A DNA stretch of 64,000 nt, taken from Novosphingobium colocasiae. Lineage in GTDB: Bacteria > Pseudomonadota > Alphaproteobacteria > Sphingomonadales > Sphingomonadaceae. Made by a program: the position numbers and the translations under genes. Where the stretch lies: positions 1-64,000 of the forward strand of contig NZ_BMZA01000002.1 in assembly GCF_014652555.1 (NCBI RefSeq), given 5' to 3'. The stretch's first letter is position 1; each line of letters begins with the position of its first letter. Below the pieces are notes generated by a model. The model saw nothing but the letters and a program-made list of their open reading frames with translations. It had not been told where the DNA came from and made no database searches. This document shows positions 32,686-40,983 of the stretch, piece by piece.

Positions 32686-33503
32686 GCGGAGATCATGCCA
32701 TAGGCAGCGGCGTCGAAACTGCCCCGGAACGATTGGGTGGCCGGGCCGGTCATCAGGATTTCACCATCCTCGCGCCAGCATATCTCCAGCGGGCCGCCGG
32801 GCAGGGTGACAGTGACGCGGCGATCGACCAGCCCGCGCTTCATCGCGCCGATGGCGGTGGCGCAGGCCCCGGTGCCGCAAGCGAGCGTCAACCCCGCGCC
32901 GCGTTCCCATACCCGCAGCGTGATCGCATCGCGCGCGGTTACGGCGGCGACGTTGACGTTGATCCGGGCGGGGAAGATCGCGTCGTTCTCGATCAGCGGC
33001 CCCAGCCGCGCCATGTCGATCGCATATGGATCATCGACGAAGAAAATCGCATGCGGATTGCCGACGTTGACGGCGATGGGGTTGGCGAGCTCCTCCCAGG
33101 CCACCGGCATCGCCTGGGTATCCATGGCGAAGGCGAGCGGGATCACGTCCCAATCGAACCGGGGCTTGCCCATTTCCACGGTAATGCCGCTTTCGGCGGG
33201 AGAGGCGTGGATGATGCCGGCCAGTGTCTCGATCGAAGCGGCGGTGCCGATCAGCAGGCCGACCGCGCGGGTGGCGTTGCCGCAGGCTTCCACTTCGCTG
33301 CCATCGGCGTTGAATATCCGCATGCGCAAGTCCGCGAAGGTGGAGGGTTCGAGCACCACCAACTGGTCACAGCCGATGCCGGTGTGGCGGTCCGCCAGCG
33401 CGGCGGCGCTGGTTGCATCGATGGCGGGCAGCGCGGTGGCGCGCCCGTCGAGCACGACAAAGTCGTTGCCCAGTCCGTGCATTTTGGTGAAATCGATCCG
33501 CAT
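32682..33503 (-). CDS. dapF: Diaminopimelate epimerase
   Basis: Interconverts LL- and meso-diaminopimelate for lysine and peptidoglycan. The 273-residue protein has both catalytic cysteines: C74 (SEVEACGNATRAVG) and C209 (LTLACGTGACAT). The N-terminus DFTKMHGLGNDFVVLD is typical. It heads the reverse-strand operon with mtaB, ftsY and ispZ. Length and motifs are complete, so it should be active. Confidence 0.96.
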   Translation of the reverse strand: MRIDFTKMHGLGNDFVVLDGRATALPAIDATSAAALADRHTGIGCDQLVVLEPSTFADLRMRIFNADGSEVEACGNATRAVGLLIGTAASIETLAGIIHASPAESGITVEMGKPRFDWDVIPLAFAMDTQAMPVAWEELANPIAVNVGNPHAIFFVDDPYAIDMARLGPLIENDAIFPARINVNVAAVTARDAITLRVWERGAGLTLACGTGACATAIGAMKRGLVDRRVTVTLPGGPLEICWREDGEILMTGPATQSFRGSFDAAAYGMISA

Positions 33504-33558
33504 GACCGCTGCGCTCTATGCGCTGCGACGGGCGAGGTCCAGAGGCTGAAGGGCGCGA

Positions 33559-35265
33559 TCAGGCCTGACGCACGCGCCTTGTGCCTTCGCGCGACGGTGT
33601 GGCGGCGACAGCTTCGGGTTCTGCCACGGCCTCGGGCGCAATCGCGACATCGCCCGTAACCGCGCTCAGGCTCTTGCCGTGGCGGTCGAGCCAGTCCTGC
33701 AGGTCGGCGGCGGGCACCGGGCGGCCATAGAAGAAACCCTGGCCCTTGATTTCGCCATACTGGCGCAAGTGATCGAGGATCGCGCCGCTTTCGATGCCTT
33801 CGGCGGTGATCGGCAGGTTCAGACCCCGGCCCAGCAGGGCGATGGCGTGGACGATGGCGGCGCTGTCGGTGCTGTCGACCAGGTTGGTCACGAAACTGCG
33901 GTCAATCTTGATGCGGTCGAACGGCAGGGTGCGCAACTGCGCCAGCGAGCTGTAGCCGGTGCCGAAATCATCCAGGCTGATCTTGATGCCCTGGTTCTTC
34001 AGGCTGGCGATCAGCGAGCGGACCTGGGCGACGTTCTGGTGCAGGCAGCTTTCGGTGATCTCGATTTCCAGCCGGTGCCCAGGAAAGCTGGCTTCGACCA
34101 GCAGCTTGAGCAGCTTTTGCGCAAACCAGGGATCGCGCAACTGCAGCGGCGAGATGTTGACCGCCAGCGTCAGCGACGGGTCCCAGCCCTTGGCATCTTC
34201 CAGCGCGCGGCCGATGACCTGTTCCGACAGGTCGCTGATCGCGCCGATTTCTTCGGCGATGGGAATGAATACTTCGGGCGAGACGAGGCCGAGCGTGGGG
34301 GACTGCCACCGCGCCAGCATCTCGAACCCGGTAACCTCGCCGGTCTGGAGATCGACCTGCTGTTCGTAATAGGGCACGAACTCTCCGTTAGCGATGCCCT
34401 GGCGGATGCCCGATTCCAGTTGCGCGCGGTAGCGCATCTCGCTGGCCATCGGCTCCTCGAACCACGACCAGTTGTTCCGGCCCTGCCGCTTGACGTGGTA
34501 CATCGCGATATCGGCCATATCGAGCAGGCTGCGCGCATCGGCGCTCTTGCCTTCGGCCAGTGCCGCGTCGGCGCGGGCGATGCCGACCGATGCGGTGATC
34601 TTGAGTTCCAGACCGTTGATCGGCACGCTGCGGTTGAATGTCGCGACCAGGCTGGTGGCGATTTGCGCGACCTTTTCCGGCCGGCCCGGCTCGAAAGTGA
34701 AGGCCACCGCGAACTCGTCGCCGCCGATGCGGCCCAGCGCCGCGTCCTGCGGCACGCAGCCGCGGATGCGGCGGGCCGCTTCGAGGAGCAACTGGTCGCC
34801 GGTCTGGTGGCCGTTGTAGTCGTTGATCTGCTTGAAATTGTCGATGTCGATCATCATCAGCGCGACGGTGCGGCCGCGTTGCGGCGCTTCCTCCAGCCGC
34901 GCGCCAACCATCTCGTTGAACGAACGGCGGTTCAGGAAGCCGGTCAGCGGATCGGTTTCGGCCAGCCGCCGGGCCTTGGTTTCGGCCACCGTGCAGGCGT
35001 GGATTTCGCGGCACAGATCGCGATAGCGGCTCCAGCCGAAGATGATGATGGCGATGTTGAGGAGAAAGGCGTTGAGGATGAACGGGTCCGGCCCGGCCGT
35101 TCCGTGGCGCAGCGAGGCGATCACGTCAGGCCCGATCTCGGCCCCGATCGCGACGAACATCAGGATCGCGGCGGCAACGATGCCCAGCGCGATGACATCG
35201 ACCTCACGCCGCACGGACGCCAGATCGTCTTCCAATGTTGATGCCTGGCCTTCGGTCCCGCTCAC
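33559..35265 (-). CDS. Membrane-bound GGDEF/EAL protein (c-di-GMP turnover)
   Basis: A 568-residue protein for cyclic di-GMP signalling. Two hydrophobic segments (about residues 24-44 and 62-78) precede a GGDEF domain with an intact active site G181-G-D-E-F185. The EAL domain has E315-M-L317 in place of EAL but keeps the downstream metal and catalytic motifs (AVNISPLQL, LEIEITES, SLDDFGTGYSS, FDRIKIDRSFV, TAEGIE). It may therefore both make and degrade the messenger. The 60-residue tail is low-complexity Ala/Glu. A TAAA-N7-TTAA element lies about 46 bases upstream of the start. A PilZ receptor gene is elsewhere in the window. Confidence 0.93.
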   Translation of the reverse strand: MSGTEGQASTLEDDLASVRREVDVIALGIVAAAILMFVAIGAEIGPDVIASLRHGTAGPDPFILNAFLLNIAIIIFGWSRYRDLCREIHACTVAETKARRLAETDPLTGFLNRRSFNEMVGARLEEAPQRGRTVALMMIDIDNFKQINDYNGHQTGDQLLLEAARRIRGCVPQDAALGRIGGDEFAVAFTFEPGRPEKVAQIATSLVATFNRSVPINGLELKITASVGIARADAALAEGKSADARSLLDMADIAMYHVKRQGRNNWSWFEEPMASEMRYRAQLESGIRQGIANGEFVPYYEQQVDLQTGEVTGFEMLARWQSPTLGLVSPEVFIPIAEEIGAISDLSEQVIGRALEDAKGWDPSLTLAVNISPLQLRDPWFAQKLLKLLVEASFPGHRLEIEITESCLHQNVAQVRSLIASLKNQGIKISLDDFGTGYSSLAQLRTLPFDRIKIDRSFVTNLVDSTDSAAIVHAIALLGRGLNLPITAEGIESGAILDHLRQYGEIKGQGFFYGRPVPAADLQDWLDRHGKSLSAVTGDVAIAPEAVAEPEAVAATPSREGTRRVRQA

Positions 35266-35310
35266 GGATTCCCCCTGCTGGTCCCCGCCGTAGGTAGTAA
35301 CCCTTTGCCG

Positions 35311-35325
35311 TAAAATAACTGTTAA
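35311..35325 (-). promoter_or_regulatory. Possible CtrA-type site upstream of the GGDEF/EAL gene
   Basis: On the reverse strand the sequence reads TTAA-N7-TTTA, one mismatch from the CtrA consensus TTAA-N7-TTAA. It lies 46 bases before the GGDEF/EAL start. AT-rich motifs are rare in this DNA, but one mismatch and no test keep the call weak. Confidence 0.3.
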
Positions 35326-35372
35326 GCGATAGGGAGTTGTGCGGGGTTAGCGGCCACCGATCGTTGCAGCCG

Positions 35373-36308
35373 TCACATTTTCAGGCCGATTTCGCGCAAG
35401 CGCTGCTGCAGGTATTCGTCAGCGGTGATCGCGTCGGGATAGCCATCGGGGCTATCGGGGGCGATGCATTGCGGCAGGGTGCGGATCGCGAAATCGCTGC
35501 GCAGGTGGAGGAAGAACGGCATCGAATAGCGGCTGAAACCGGCGCGTGCGCCTTCGGGGTTGCGCACGCGGTGCGTGGTGGAGGGCAGGACATGGTTCGT
35601 CAGCCGTTGCAGCATGTCGCCGATGTTGACGACCATCGCACCGGGCGGCGGTGCCACCGCGCGCCAGATGCCATCGGCATCGAGCAGTTCGAGCCCCGCT
35701 TCTTCGGCGCCCAGCAGCAGGGTGATAAGGTTGATATCCTCGTGCGCCCCGGCGCGCACCGCGCCGCCGGGCTCGTCCGTCACCGGCGGATAGTGCAGCA
35801 GTCGCAGCACGGAGTTGCCGTCCGCCACCGCCGGTTCGAACCAGTCGGGTGCCAGATCGAGATCGACGGCGATGGCGCGCAGCAGTCTCGCGCCCGCCTG
35901 ATCGAACGCCGCGAACAGTTCGGTGAACGTCTCGCGAAAACCGGGCAGGAGGTCGGGCCACACGTTGGGCGGCATCATCGCCGCCAACGGCGATCCCGCC
36001 GGAAGATCGCGGCCGATGTGCCAGAACTCCTTCAGGTCATGCGCGCTGGCACCCTTGGCGATCTCGGCGCGGAACGGCGTATAGCCGCGCGCGCCGGCGA
36101 TTCCGGGAACATGCCAGCCGCGCTTGATCGGTTCGGGCAGAGCGAACAGCGCGCGGGTCAGCTCCCAGCCCCGCGCGATCAGCGCGTCCGGGATGCCATG
36201 GTCGCGCACCATCGCGAAACCGTGCGTGCGAAACGACGCGCCGATCTGCTCCGCCAGCGCCGGGCCTTCGTCGGCAAGGCTGAGAACGGGGATATCGGCA
36301 ATGTCCAT
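35373..36308 (-). CDS. Isopenicillin N synthase-like 2-oxoglutarate/Fe(II) dioxygenase
   Basis: A 311-residue oxidoreductase of the 2OG-Fe(II)/IPNS family. The N-terminal part has the DIOX_N pattern IPVLSLADEG and FRTHGFAMVRDHGIP. The iron site is H-x-D in RAGAHEDINLITLL and H in STTHRVRNPEG, with the 2OG-binding R-x-S in FSRYSMPFFLH. ATG 36308 was selected; ATG 36374 would add 22 residues without family similarity and overlap the start of the divergent EVE gene. The substrate is not known. Confidence 0.88.
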   Translation of the reverse strand: MDIADIPVLSLADEGPALAEQIGASFRTHGFAMVRDHGIPDALIARGWELTRALFALPEPIKRGWHVPGIAGARGYTPFRAEIAKGASAHDLKEFWHIGRDLPAGSPLAAMMPPNVWPDLLPGFRETFTELFAAFDQAGARLLRAIAVDLDLAPDWFEPAVADGNSVLRLLHYPPVTDEPGGAVRAGAHEDINLITLLLGAEEAGLELLDADGIWRAVAPPPGAMVVNIGDMLQRLTNHVLPSTTHRVRNPEGARAGFSRYSMPFFLHLRSDFAIRTLPQCIAPDSPDGYPDAITADEYLQQRLREIGLKM

Positions 36309-36372
36309 GGTGGCGAGGTCCGGCGTGACTCGGTAACGAGGGCCGGCAATAGACGATGAGGACGGATCACGC

Positions 36373-36786
36373 ATGCCCAAGCGCTACTGGCTGATGAAAT
36401 CGGAGCCCGATGCCTATAGCTGGGACGATCTCGTCGCAGAGGGCGAGGGGACCTGGGACGGGGTGCGCAACCACCGTGCCGCCAACAACATGCGGGCGAT
36501 GCAGGTGGGCGATGAAGCGTTCTTCTACCACTCCAACATCGGCAAGGAAGTGGTCGGCGTGATCTCGATCAGCGTGACCGGGATCACCGATCCGTCCGAT
36601 CCGGACGGCAAGTGGGCAGCGGTCAAGGTCAGGCCGGTGCGCAAGCTGGCGCGGCCGGTGACCCTAGCCGAAATCAAGGCCGATCCCGCGCTTGAAGGCA
36701 TAGAACTGGTCCGGCTCTCGCGCCTTTCGGTGGCCGAACTCACCGAACCCGAGTGGAAGCACATCCTGTCGCTATCGGACGGCTGA
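36373..36786 (+). CDS. EVE domain protein (Thy28-like)
   Basis: A 137-residue EVE-domain protein. EVE is a PUA-like fold that reads modified bases in DNA or RNA. Typical features are the opening YWLMKSEPDAYSWDDL, GVRNHRAANNMRAMQVGDEAFFYHS and the later VVGVISISVTG. The family is widespread in proteobacteria, usually as a single housekeeping copy. It is transcribed away from the dioxygenase gene. No modification-dependent nuclease domain is fused. Confidence 0.92.
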   Translation: MPKRYWLMKSEPDAYSWDDLVAEGEGTWDGVRNHRAANNMRAMQVGDEAFFYHSNIGKEVVGVISISVTGITDPSDPDGKWAAVKVRPVRKLARPVTLAEIKADPALEGIELVRLSRLSVAELTEPEWKHILSLSDG

Positions 36787-36871
36787 ACGGGAACCGATCG
36801 CCGTCGTGGCTGGTTGTCCTGGGTGAAGCTGGCGGCGTTGTCGCTGCCTGCACCATTACAGGAGAATTTTC

Positions 36872-37054
36872 ATGGGTCAGCTCAAGGACACCGTCAAAGG
36901 TATCGCCAACGAAGTCGCCGGCAATGTCAAGCAGGCTGCGGGCCGGGCCACCAACGATCCTGCCAAGGTCGGCGAAGGTGTCGCGCAGGAACGCAAGGGC
37001 GAAGTCCAGCAGGGCGTCGGCAAGATAAAGGGGGCGGTCGGCAATCGCGTCTGA
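36872..37054 (+). CDS. CsbD family stress protein
   Basis: A 60-residue hydrophilic protein with the CsbD pattern GQLKDTVKGIANEVAGNVKQ and ERKGEVQQGVGKIKGAVG. Members are often induced by general stress; the molecular role is unknown. GGAG lies about 8 bases before ATG 36872, and a textbook terminator follows, so it is an independent transcription unit. Confidence 0.9.
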   Translation: MGQLKDTVKGIANEVAGNVKQAAGRATNDPAKVGEGVAQERKGEVQQGVGKIKGAVGNRV

Positions 37055-37082
37055 TCCCGCGCGATCGTCACAAACCCTCTGG

Positions 37083-37106
37083 AAGGGCCGCCTGCGGGCG
37101 GCCCTT
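37083..37106 (+). terminator. Terminator after the CsbD gene
   Basis: Perfect stem AAGGGCCGCC (37083-37092) and GGCGGCCCTT (37097-37106), TGCG loop, running into a T tract. Placed 28 bases after the stop codon. Confidence 0.93.
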
Positions 37107-37158
37107 TTTCGTTGCGTACCAATTCGGGATGCCCGCCGAACGGCGCTTGGCAATATGG

Positions 37159-37173
37159 TAAACAAATCCTTAA
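37159..37173 (+). promoter_or_regulatory. Possible CtrA-type site upstream of a small membrane protein gene
   Basis: TAAA-N7-TTAA, the same arrangement as the element upstream of the GGDEF/EAL gene; reversed it reads TTAA-N7-TTTA. It lies 10 bases before ATG 37184, so it would overlap the promoter or leader. One mismatch to the CtrA consensus; treated as a weak call. Confidence 0.3.
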
Positions 37174-37183
37174 TGCTTGATCC

Positions 37184-37399
37184 ATGCACACGATCAAGCG
37201 TCGCGCTCTGGTTCTCACCCAGGAAGGTGCCGGACATCCGTTCCGGCGCAGCCTGCCGTCGCATGTGTTCACGCGGCCGTGCGATGGCGAAGCACCGGCG
37301 GAACCGGTATCGCGCTGGAAACTGTCGGGCGCGGACTGGCGCGGGTTCTTTTCGGCCTATTGCCTGGCGTTCGTGGCAGTGAGCCTGTTCATCGCCTGA
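37184..37399 (+). CDS. Hypothetical small membrane-anchored protein
   Basis: A 71-residue protein: a basic, soluble N-terminal 50 residues (MHTIKRRALVLTQEGAGHPF) and one C-terminal hydrophobic segment (FFSAYCLAFVAVSLFIA). No known domain. A C-terminal anchor with the bulk in the cytoplasm is likely. It lies between the CsbD terminator and the convergent MFS gene, with an AT-rich element just upstream that may be a CtrA-type site. Coding potential is good by base composition, but no function can be stated. Confidence 0.6.
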   Translation: MHTIKRRALVLTQEGAGHPFRRSLPSHVFTRPCDGEAPAEPVSRWKLSGADWRGFFSAYCLAFVAVSLFIA

Positions 37400-37411
37400 G
37401 CGCGCCGCCGG

Positions 37412-38725
37412 TCAGGCGGCGTCCGTGACGCTTTCCGCGCGATAGAGCAGGTGCCCGAGCCACGCCGCCACGAGGCATGAAGCCGCCACCACCAGCATCT
37501 GCTTGGCGGTGGCGACGCCCAGCAGGGTCATCGCGCCGGTCATCAGCGACCCTGCCACCATCGCGCCCGAATTGACGATGTTGTTGGCTGCGATCGTGCG
37601 TGCGGTCTGCGATTTGTCGACGAAGGTGGTCAGGAAGGCATAGAGCGGCACCACGAACATGCCGCCGCACACCGCTATGCCCAGCAGCGTGCCCACCAGC
37701 GGTAGCGCCAGCGGTTGGGCGGCGAAATCGGCGACGTTCATCAGCCCTTTGCTTGGGCCGCCGGCAGCCCACGCCCCGCATACCGCTTCGAACGCGATCA
37801 GGAACGCCCCCATGCCGATGACCGAAACCGGTGCGTAGCGGGCCGACACCTTGCCTTTCAGCAGCGCGTTGATCGCCATCGAGCCGATCGCGACCCCGAC
37901 CGAGAAGATCACCAGAAACAGGCTGGCCACTTCCTTCGAGGCATTGAGGAGGTTCTTGGCGAGCGGCGGGAACTGGATGAACAGCACCGTGCCGATCGCC
38001 CAGAAAAAGCTGATCGCGCAGATCGCCAGGAACACCCGCCGGTCCGCCATGGTCGTGCGCACCAGCCGGGCAGACGCGCGCACGATGTGGAAATCGAGCG
38101 GCTCGCACACGCCGAGCGGCGGGGCGGACGGCACTTGCCGCCCGGCGGCGAAGCCGATCAGCGCCAGCACCACCACCGCGACCGCCGCCTTGTCGACGCT
38201 GATCCAGCCGGCAACGATGGTGCCGGCCAGTACGGCTAGATAAGTCCCCGCCTCGACCAGCCCGGTGCCGGCCAGCACTTCGTCCTTGCCCAGATGCTGG
38301 GGCAGGATGGCGTACTTGATCGGCCCGAAGAAGGTGGAATGGACGCCCATCGCGAACAGCGCCAGCAGCATCAGCGGCATCGCCAGCGTTGTCAGAGCGA
38401 CCCCCTGCCAGGCCAGCGCCAGGCCCGCGCCGCCCACCAGCATGATGAGGATCTCGCAGAACTTCACCCAGCGGATGATCTTCGCCTTGTCGCGCATATC
38501 GGCAAGCTGCCCGGCCAGCGCCGAGAGCAGGAAGAACGGAATGATGAAAATCGCCGAGGCCAGCGCGCTGAACCGGGCCTCCTGCGCCTCCGAATGGTAG
38601 ACGTTGTACACCACGAAAAGCACCATGGCGTTCTTGAACAGGTTATCGTTGAACGCGCCGAGCAACTGCGTGATGAATAGCGGCAGGAAGCGGCGAGCCC
38701 TGATGAGCTGGGTCGTCGTGGTCAT
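37412..38725 (-). CDS. MFS transporter, LplT-like (lysophospholipid transporter type)
   Basis: A 437-residue major facilitator protein with about 12 hydrophobic segments. FLPLFITQLLGAFNDNLFKN near the N-terminus and GVHSTFFGPIKYAILPQHLG are typical of the LplT/2-acyl-GPE transporter branch. In relatives this domain is often fused to acyltransferase and acyl-ACP synthetase; here it stands alone. ATG 38725 was taken; the frame runs upstream to 38824 without conserved sequence. It is divergent from pgsA, another phospholipid gene. Confidence 0.85.
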   Translation of the reverse strand: MTTTTQLIRARRFLPLFITQLLGAFNDNLFKNAMVLFVVYNVYHSEAQEARFSALASAIFIIPFFLLSALAGQLADMRDKAKIIRWVKFCEILIMLVGGAGLALAWQGVALTTLAMPLMLLALFAMGVHSTFFGPIKYAILPQHLGKDEVLAGTGLVEAGTYLAVLAGTIVAGWISVDKAAVAVVVLALIGFAAGRQVPSAPPLGVCEPLDFHIVRASARLVRTTMADRRVFLAICAISFFWAIGTVLFIQFPPLAKNLLNASKEVASLFLVIFSVGVAIGSMAINALLKGKVSARYAPVSVIGMGAFLIAFEAVCGAWAAGGPSKGLMNVADFAAQPLALPLVGTLLGIAVCGGMFVVPLYAFLTTFVDKSQTARTIAANNIVNSGAMVAGSLMTGAMTLLGVATAKQMLVVAASCLVAAWLGHLLYRAESVTDAA

Positions 38726-38846
38726 ATCGGGATCGAACGCGCTCTCGTTGCTCCGGGCTGCGGCACACTTAATGCCGGGCCGGCAAGGCACAACCCCTGA
38801 TCGGCACTTTATCCGGGAGGGCATTCCCGGCTAAGAGGGCAGCGTC

Positions 38847-39440
38847 ATGCTGACCCTGCCCAATATCCTGACGCTCTCGCGCATTCTCACTGTGCCGCTG
38901 CTCGCCTTCCTGCTGTGGTGGCCGGACTGGGAATTCGGCTATGGTCTGGCCTTCGGGCTCTATTGCCTGATGGGCATCACCGACTATTTCGACGGCTATC
39001 TGGCCCGGTCCAGCGGCACCGTATCGAAGCTGGGCGTGTTCCTCGATCCGATCGCGGACAAGATCATGGTGGCTGCGGTGATCCTGGTGCTGACCGCGCA
39101 AGGCATCCTCAAAGGGCCTTATGTGGGCGACATGCACGTGATCGCCGGCCTGGTGATCCTGATCCGCGAAATCGCGGTATCTGGCCTGCGCGAATTCCTC
39201 GGACCGTTGCAGGTCTCGATTCCGGTCAGCAAGCTGGCGAAGTGGAAGACGACCTTCCAGATGATCTCGCTCGGCGCACTGATTCTCGGCAACGCGACGC
39301 CGTGGTGGACGGTCGATCTCGATGCGATCGTGATCAACCTGCCGCACACCGTGGGGCTGACAACGCTATGGGGCGCGGCTGCGCTGACGCTGGTGACGGG
39401 GTGGGATTACTTGCGCGTCGGTTTGAAGCATATGGATTGA
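38847..39440 (+). CDS. pgsA: CDP-diacylglycerol--glycerol-3-phosphate 3-phosphatidyltransferase
   Basis: Makes phosphatidylglycerol phosphate from CDP-diacylglycerol. The 197-residue membrane protein has the full CDP-alcohol transferase motif: D49-G50-x2-A53-R54-x8-G63-x3-D67-x3-D71. N-terminal LTLPNILTLSRILTVP is the usual PgsA opening. It stands alone, followed by a repeat-rich spacer. Confidence 0.95.
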   Translation: MLTLPNILTLSRILTVPLLAFLLWWPDWEFGYGLAFGLYCLMGITDYFDGYLARSSGTVSKLGVFLDPIADKIMVAAVILVLTAQGILKGPYVGDMHVIAGLVILIREIAVSGLREFLGPLQVSIPVSKLAKWKTTFQMISLGALILGNATPWWTVDLDAIVINLPHTVGLTTLWGAAALTLVTGWDYLRVGLKHMD

Positions 39441-39516
39441 GGTGCGTGACGATGTGATGTGGTGGATTTTGCCCGCAGGGCAATCGCATCCCATTGGCCC
39501 GAAGAAGGAAAAATGG

Positions 39517-39663
39517 TTCACGCAGAGGCGCGAAGGCGCAGAGACGTCCTGCTTGCCGAAACCCGGCCTTCCTCTCCGCCGCTGCGTTTGTCGCGTCGTC
39601 GGAAAGGATGAGAAGGGCTGCGTCGTTGCCCGACACTTCTGCGCCTTCGCGCCTCTGCGTGAA
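39517..39663. repeat. MITE-like element bounded by a 26-base inverted repeat
   Basis: Left arm 39517-39542 starts TTCACGCAGAGGCGCG; right arm 39638-39663 is its exact reverse complement. The 95-base interior also shows partial self-pairing (TTCCTCTCC against GGAAAGGATGAG). At 147 bases with long terminal inverted repeats and no ORF, it resembles a miniature inverted-repeat element or a large palindromic intergenic unit. Target-site duplication was not resolved. Confidence 0.65.
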
Positions 39664-39901
39664 TCCGTCTATTTTCGCTATCCAAGGGGAAAAGCCGATG
39701 TTGCTTGGCCCCCGTTCGCTTGCGGGAGGGGCAGCGAGAGTTGCTGAGCCGCAGGCGAATCCGACCGCAGCGCGGTGGGCTCGACGCGATGTCCGCAAGG
39801 GTGGCGCGCCCGGTTTTCCTACATCACCTGCCTTTGATACCGTGCAACCGTGCGGGGGCTGCTCTGCCTCCGCGGGGCACGGATCGCGAAATTCTTCCGC
39901 G

Positions 39902-39975
39902 CAGTGTAACTTTCGTGGGTTTGAATCAAATATATGATTTCACGAAGTAAAATCAGGAATTCGAAAGTTACACTG
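39902..39975. repeat. AT-rich nested inverted repeat
   Basis: Outer arms CAGTGTAACTTTCG (39902-39915) and CGAAAGTTACACTG (39962-39975) are perfect complements. Inside are TTCGTG/CACGAA and AATCA/TGATT pairs around an ATATAT centre. It is followed by GTGTAACCTTTGTAACC. Composition differs sharply from its surroundings. Confidence 0.6.
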
Positions 39976-40028
39976 TGTAACCTTTGTAACCTTCGCCGAC
40001 CGCCTCGGGGGGCGATTGCGGGGTTGTG

Positions 40029-40925
40029 TCAACCAGCCCGCAATTCATCCGCAAGCATGCGGAATTCTTCCGCGCGGGGGGAGTTCTTGCGCCACACCAG
40101 CGCGATCTCGCGGTTGGCGTTCGGGGAGATCAGCGGCCGGGCGACCACATTGGTGCCGTTGAGGATGCCGGCGTCCAGCGCCATTTCCGGCAGCATCGTC
40201 AGGCCAAGCCCGTTGTCGACCATCTGCACCAGCGTATGCAGGCTCGTGCCGATCATCGTCGCGCTGGCGCGCAGTTCGGGGCGGTTGCAGGCGGCGAGCG
40301 CGTGGTCTTTGAGGCAATGCCCGTCTTCCAGCAGCAGCAGCCGGTGTTCGTCGATCACGTCCGGGCTGACTTCGGCGGGCGGATCGCGCGGATCGTCCTT
40401 GGGGAAGGCGACGAAGAAGGCATCGAGTTCGATAGTCTCCTTCTCCACCTCGCCCGTTGCATAGGGCAGGGCCAGCAGCACGCAATCGGCGCGGCCGTGA
40501 TGCAGCGATTCGATTGCCGCCGCGCTCGGCTCCTCGCGCAGGAACAGCTTGAGATTGGGCCGCTCGCGGCGCAGGCGGGGCAACATGCGCGGTAGCAGGA
40601 ACGGCGCGATGGTGGGGATCACGCTCATCCGCACTTCGCCCGAAAGCGGCTTGCCGCTGGAGTGGATGAGGTCGGACAGCTCTTCGGTCTCGCGCAGGAT
40701 ACGGTGCGCCTTGGCCACCACGGCATTGCCCAGCGGCGTGAACCGCACCGCTCGCTTGGTCCGCTCCACCAGCACCACGCCGAGGAGCTGCTCGAGATCG
40801 CGCAAGCCCGCCGACAGCGTGGATTGCGAGACGAAGCAACTCTCGGCGGCGCGGCCGAAATGCTCGTGCTCGTGCAGGGCGACCAGATACTGAAGCTGTT
40901 TGAGGGTGGGCTGATAGACTGTCAT
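40029..40925 (-). CDS. oxyR: Hydrogen peroxide-inducible genes activator OxyR
   Basis: LysR-type regulator of 298 residues that senses peroxide by a disulfide. N-terminal helix-turn-helix (LKQLQYLVALHEHEHFGRAA, VSQSTLSAGLRDLE) and substrate-binding domain. The redox cysteines are C204 and C213 in LLLLEDGHCLKDHALAAC, matching the E. coli C199/C208 context closely. No catalase or peroxiredoxin gene is adjacent; rnd lies behind it, 58 bases away, on the same strand. Confidence 0.93.
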   Translation of the reverse strand: MTVYQPTLKQLQYLVALHEHEHFGRAAESCFVSQSTLSAGLRDLEQLLGVVLVERTKRAVRFTPLGNAVVAKAHRILRETEELSDLIHSSGKPLSGEVRMSVIPTIAPFLLPRMLPRLRRERPNLKLFLREEPSAAAIESLHHGRADCVLLALPYATGEVEKETIELDAFFVAFPKDDPRDPPAEVSPDVIDEHRLLLLEDGHCLKDHALAACNRPELRASATMIGTSLHTLVQMVDNGLGLTMLPEMALDAGILNGTNVVARPLISPNANREIALVWRKNSPRAEEFRMLADELRAG

Positions 40926-40983
40926 CGCTCGCAGCTATGCCGGACACGGCGGCAAACGCCAAGGCTGCTCCCGCCCGGGCCTT

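Larger units (their letters stand above)
39441..40028. other. Repeat-rich non-coding spacer between pgsA and oxyR
   Basis: 588 bases without a credible gene; the ORFs crossing it have no family-like sequence and run through the repeats. It holds a 26-base perfect inverted repeat with 95 bases between the arms. Further right is an AT-rich nested inverted-repeat block (39902-39975) followed by GTGTAAC-type repeats near 39976. The two repeat types differ and may be separate small dispersed elements. The oxyR terminator would be expected at its right end. Confidence 0.6.

Noticed and set aside
39334..39798. 154-residue reverse ORF in the pgsA-oxyR spacer
   Set aside because: It runs through both arms of the inverted repeat and into pgsA; FTQRREGAE-type residues are translated repeat, not protein.
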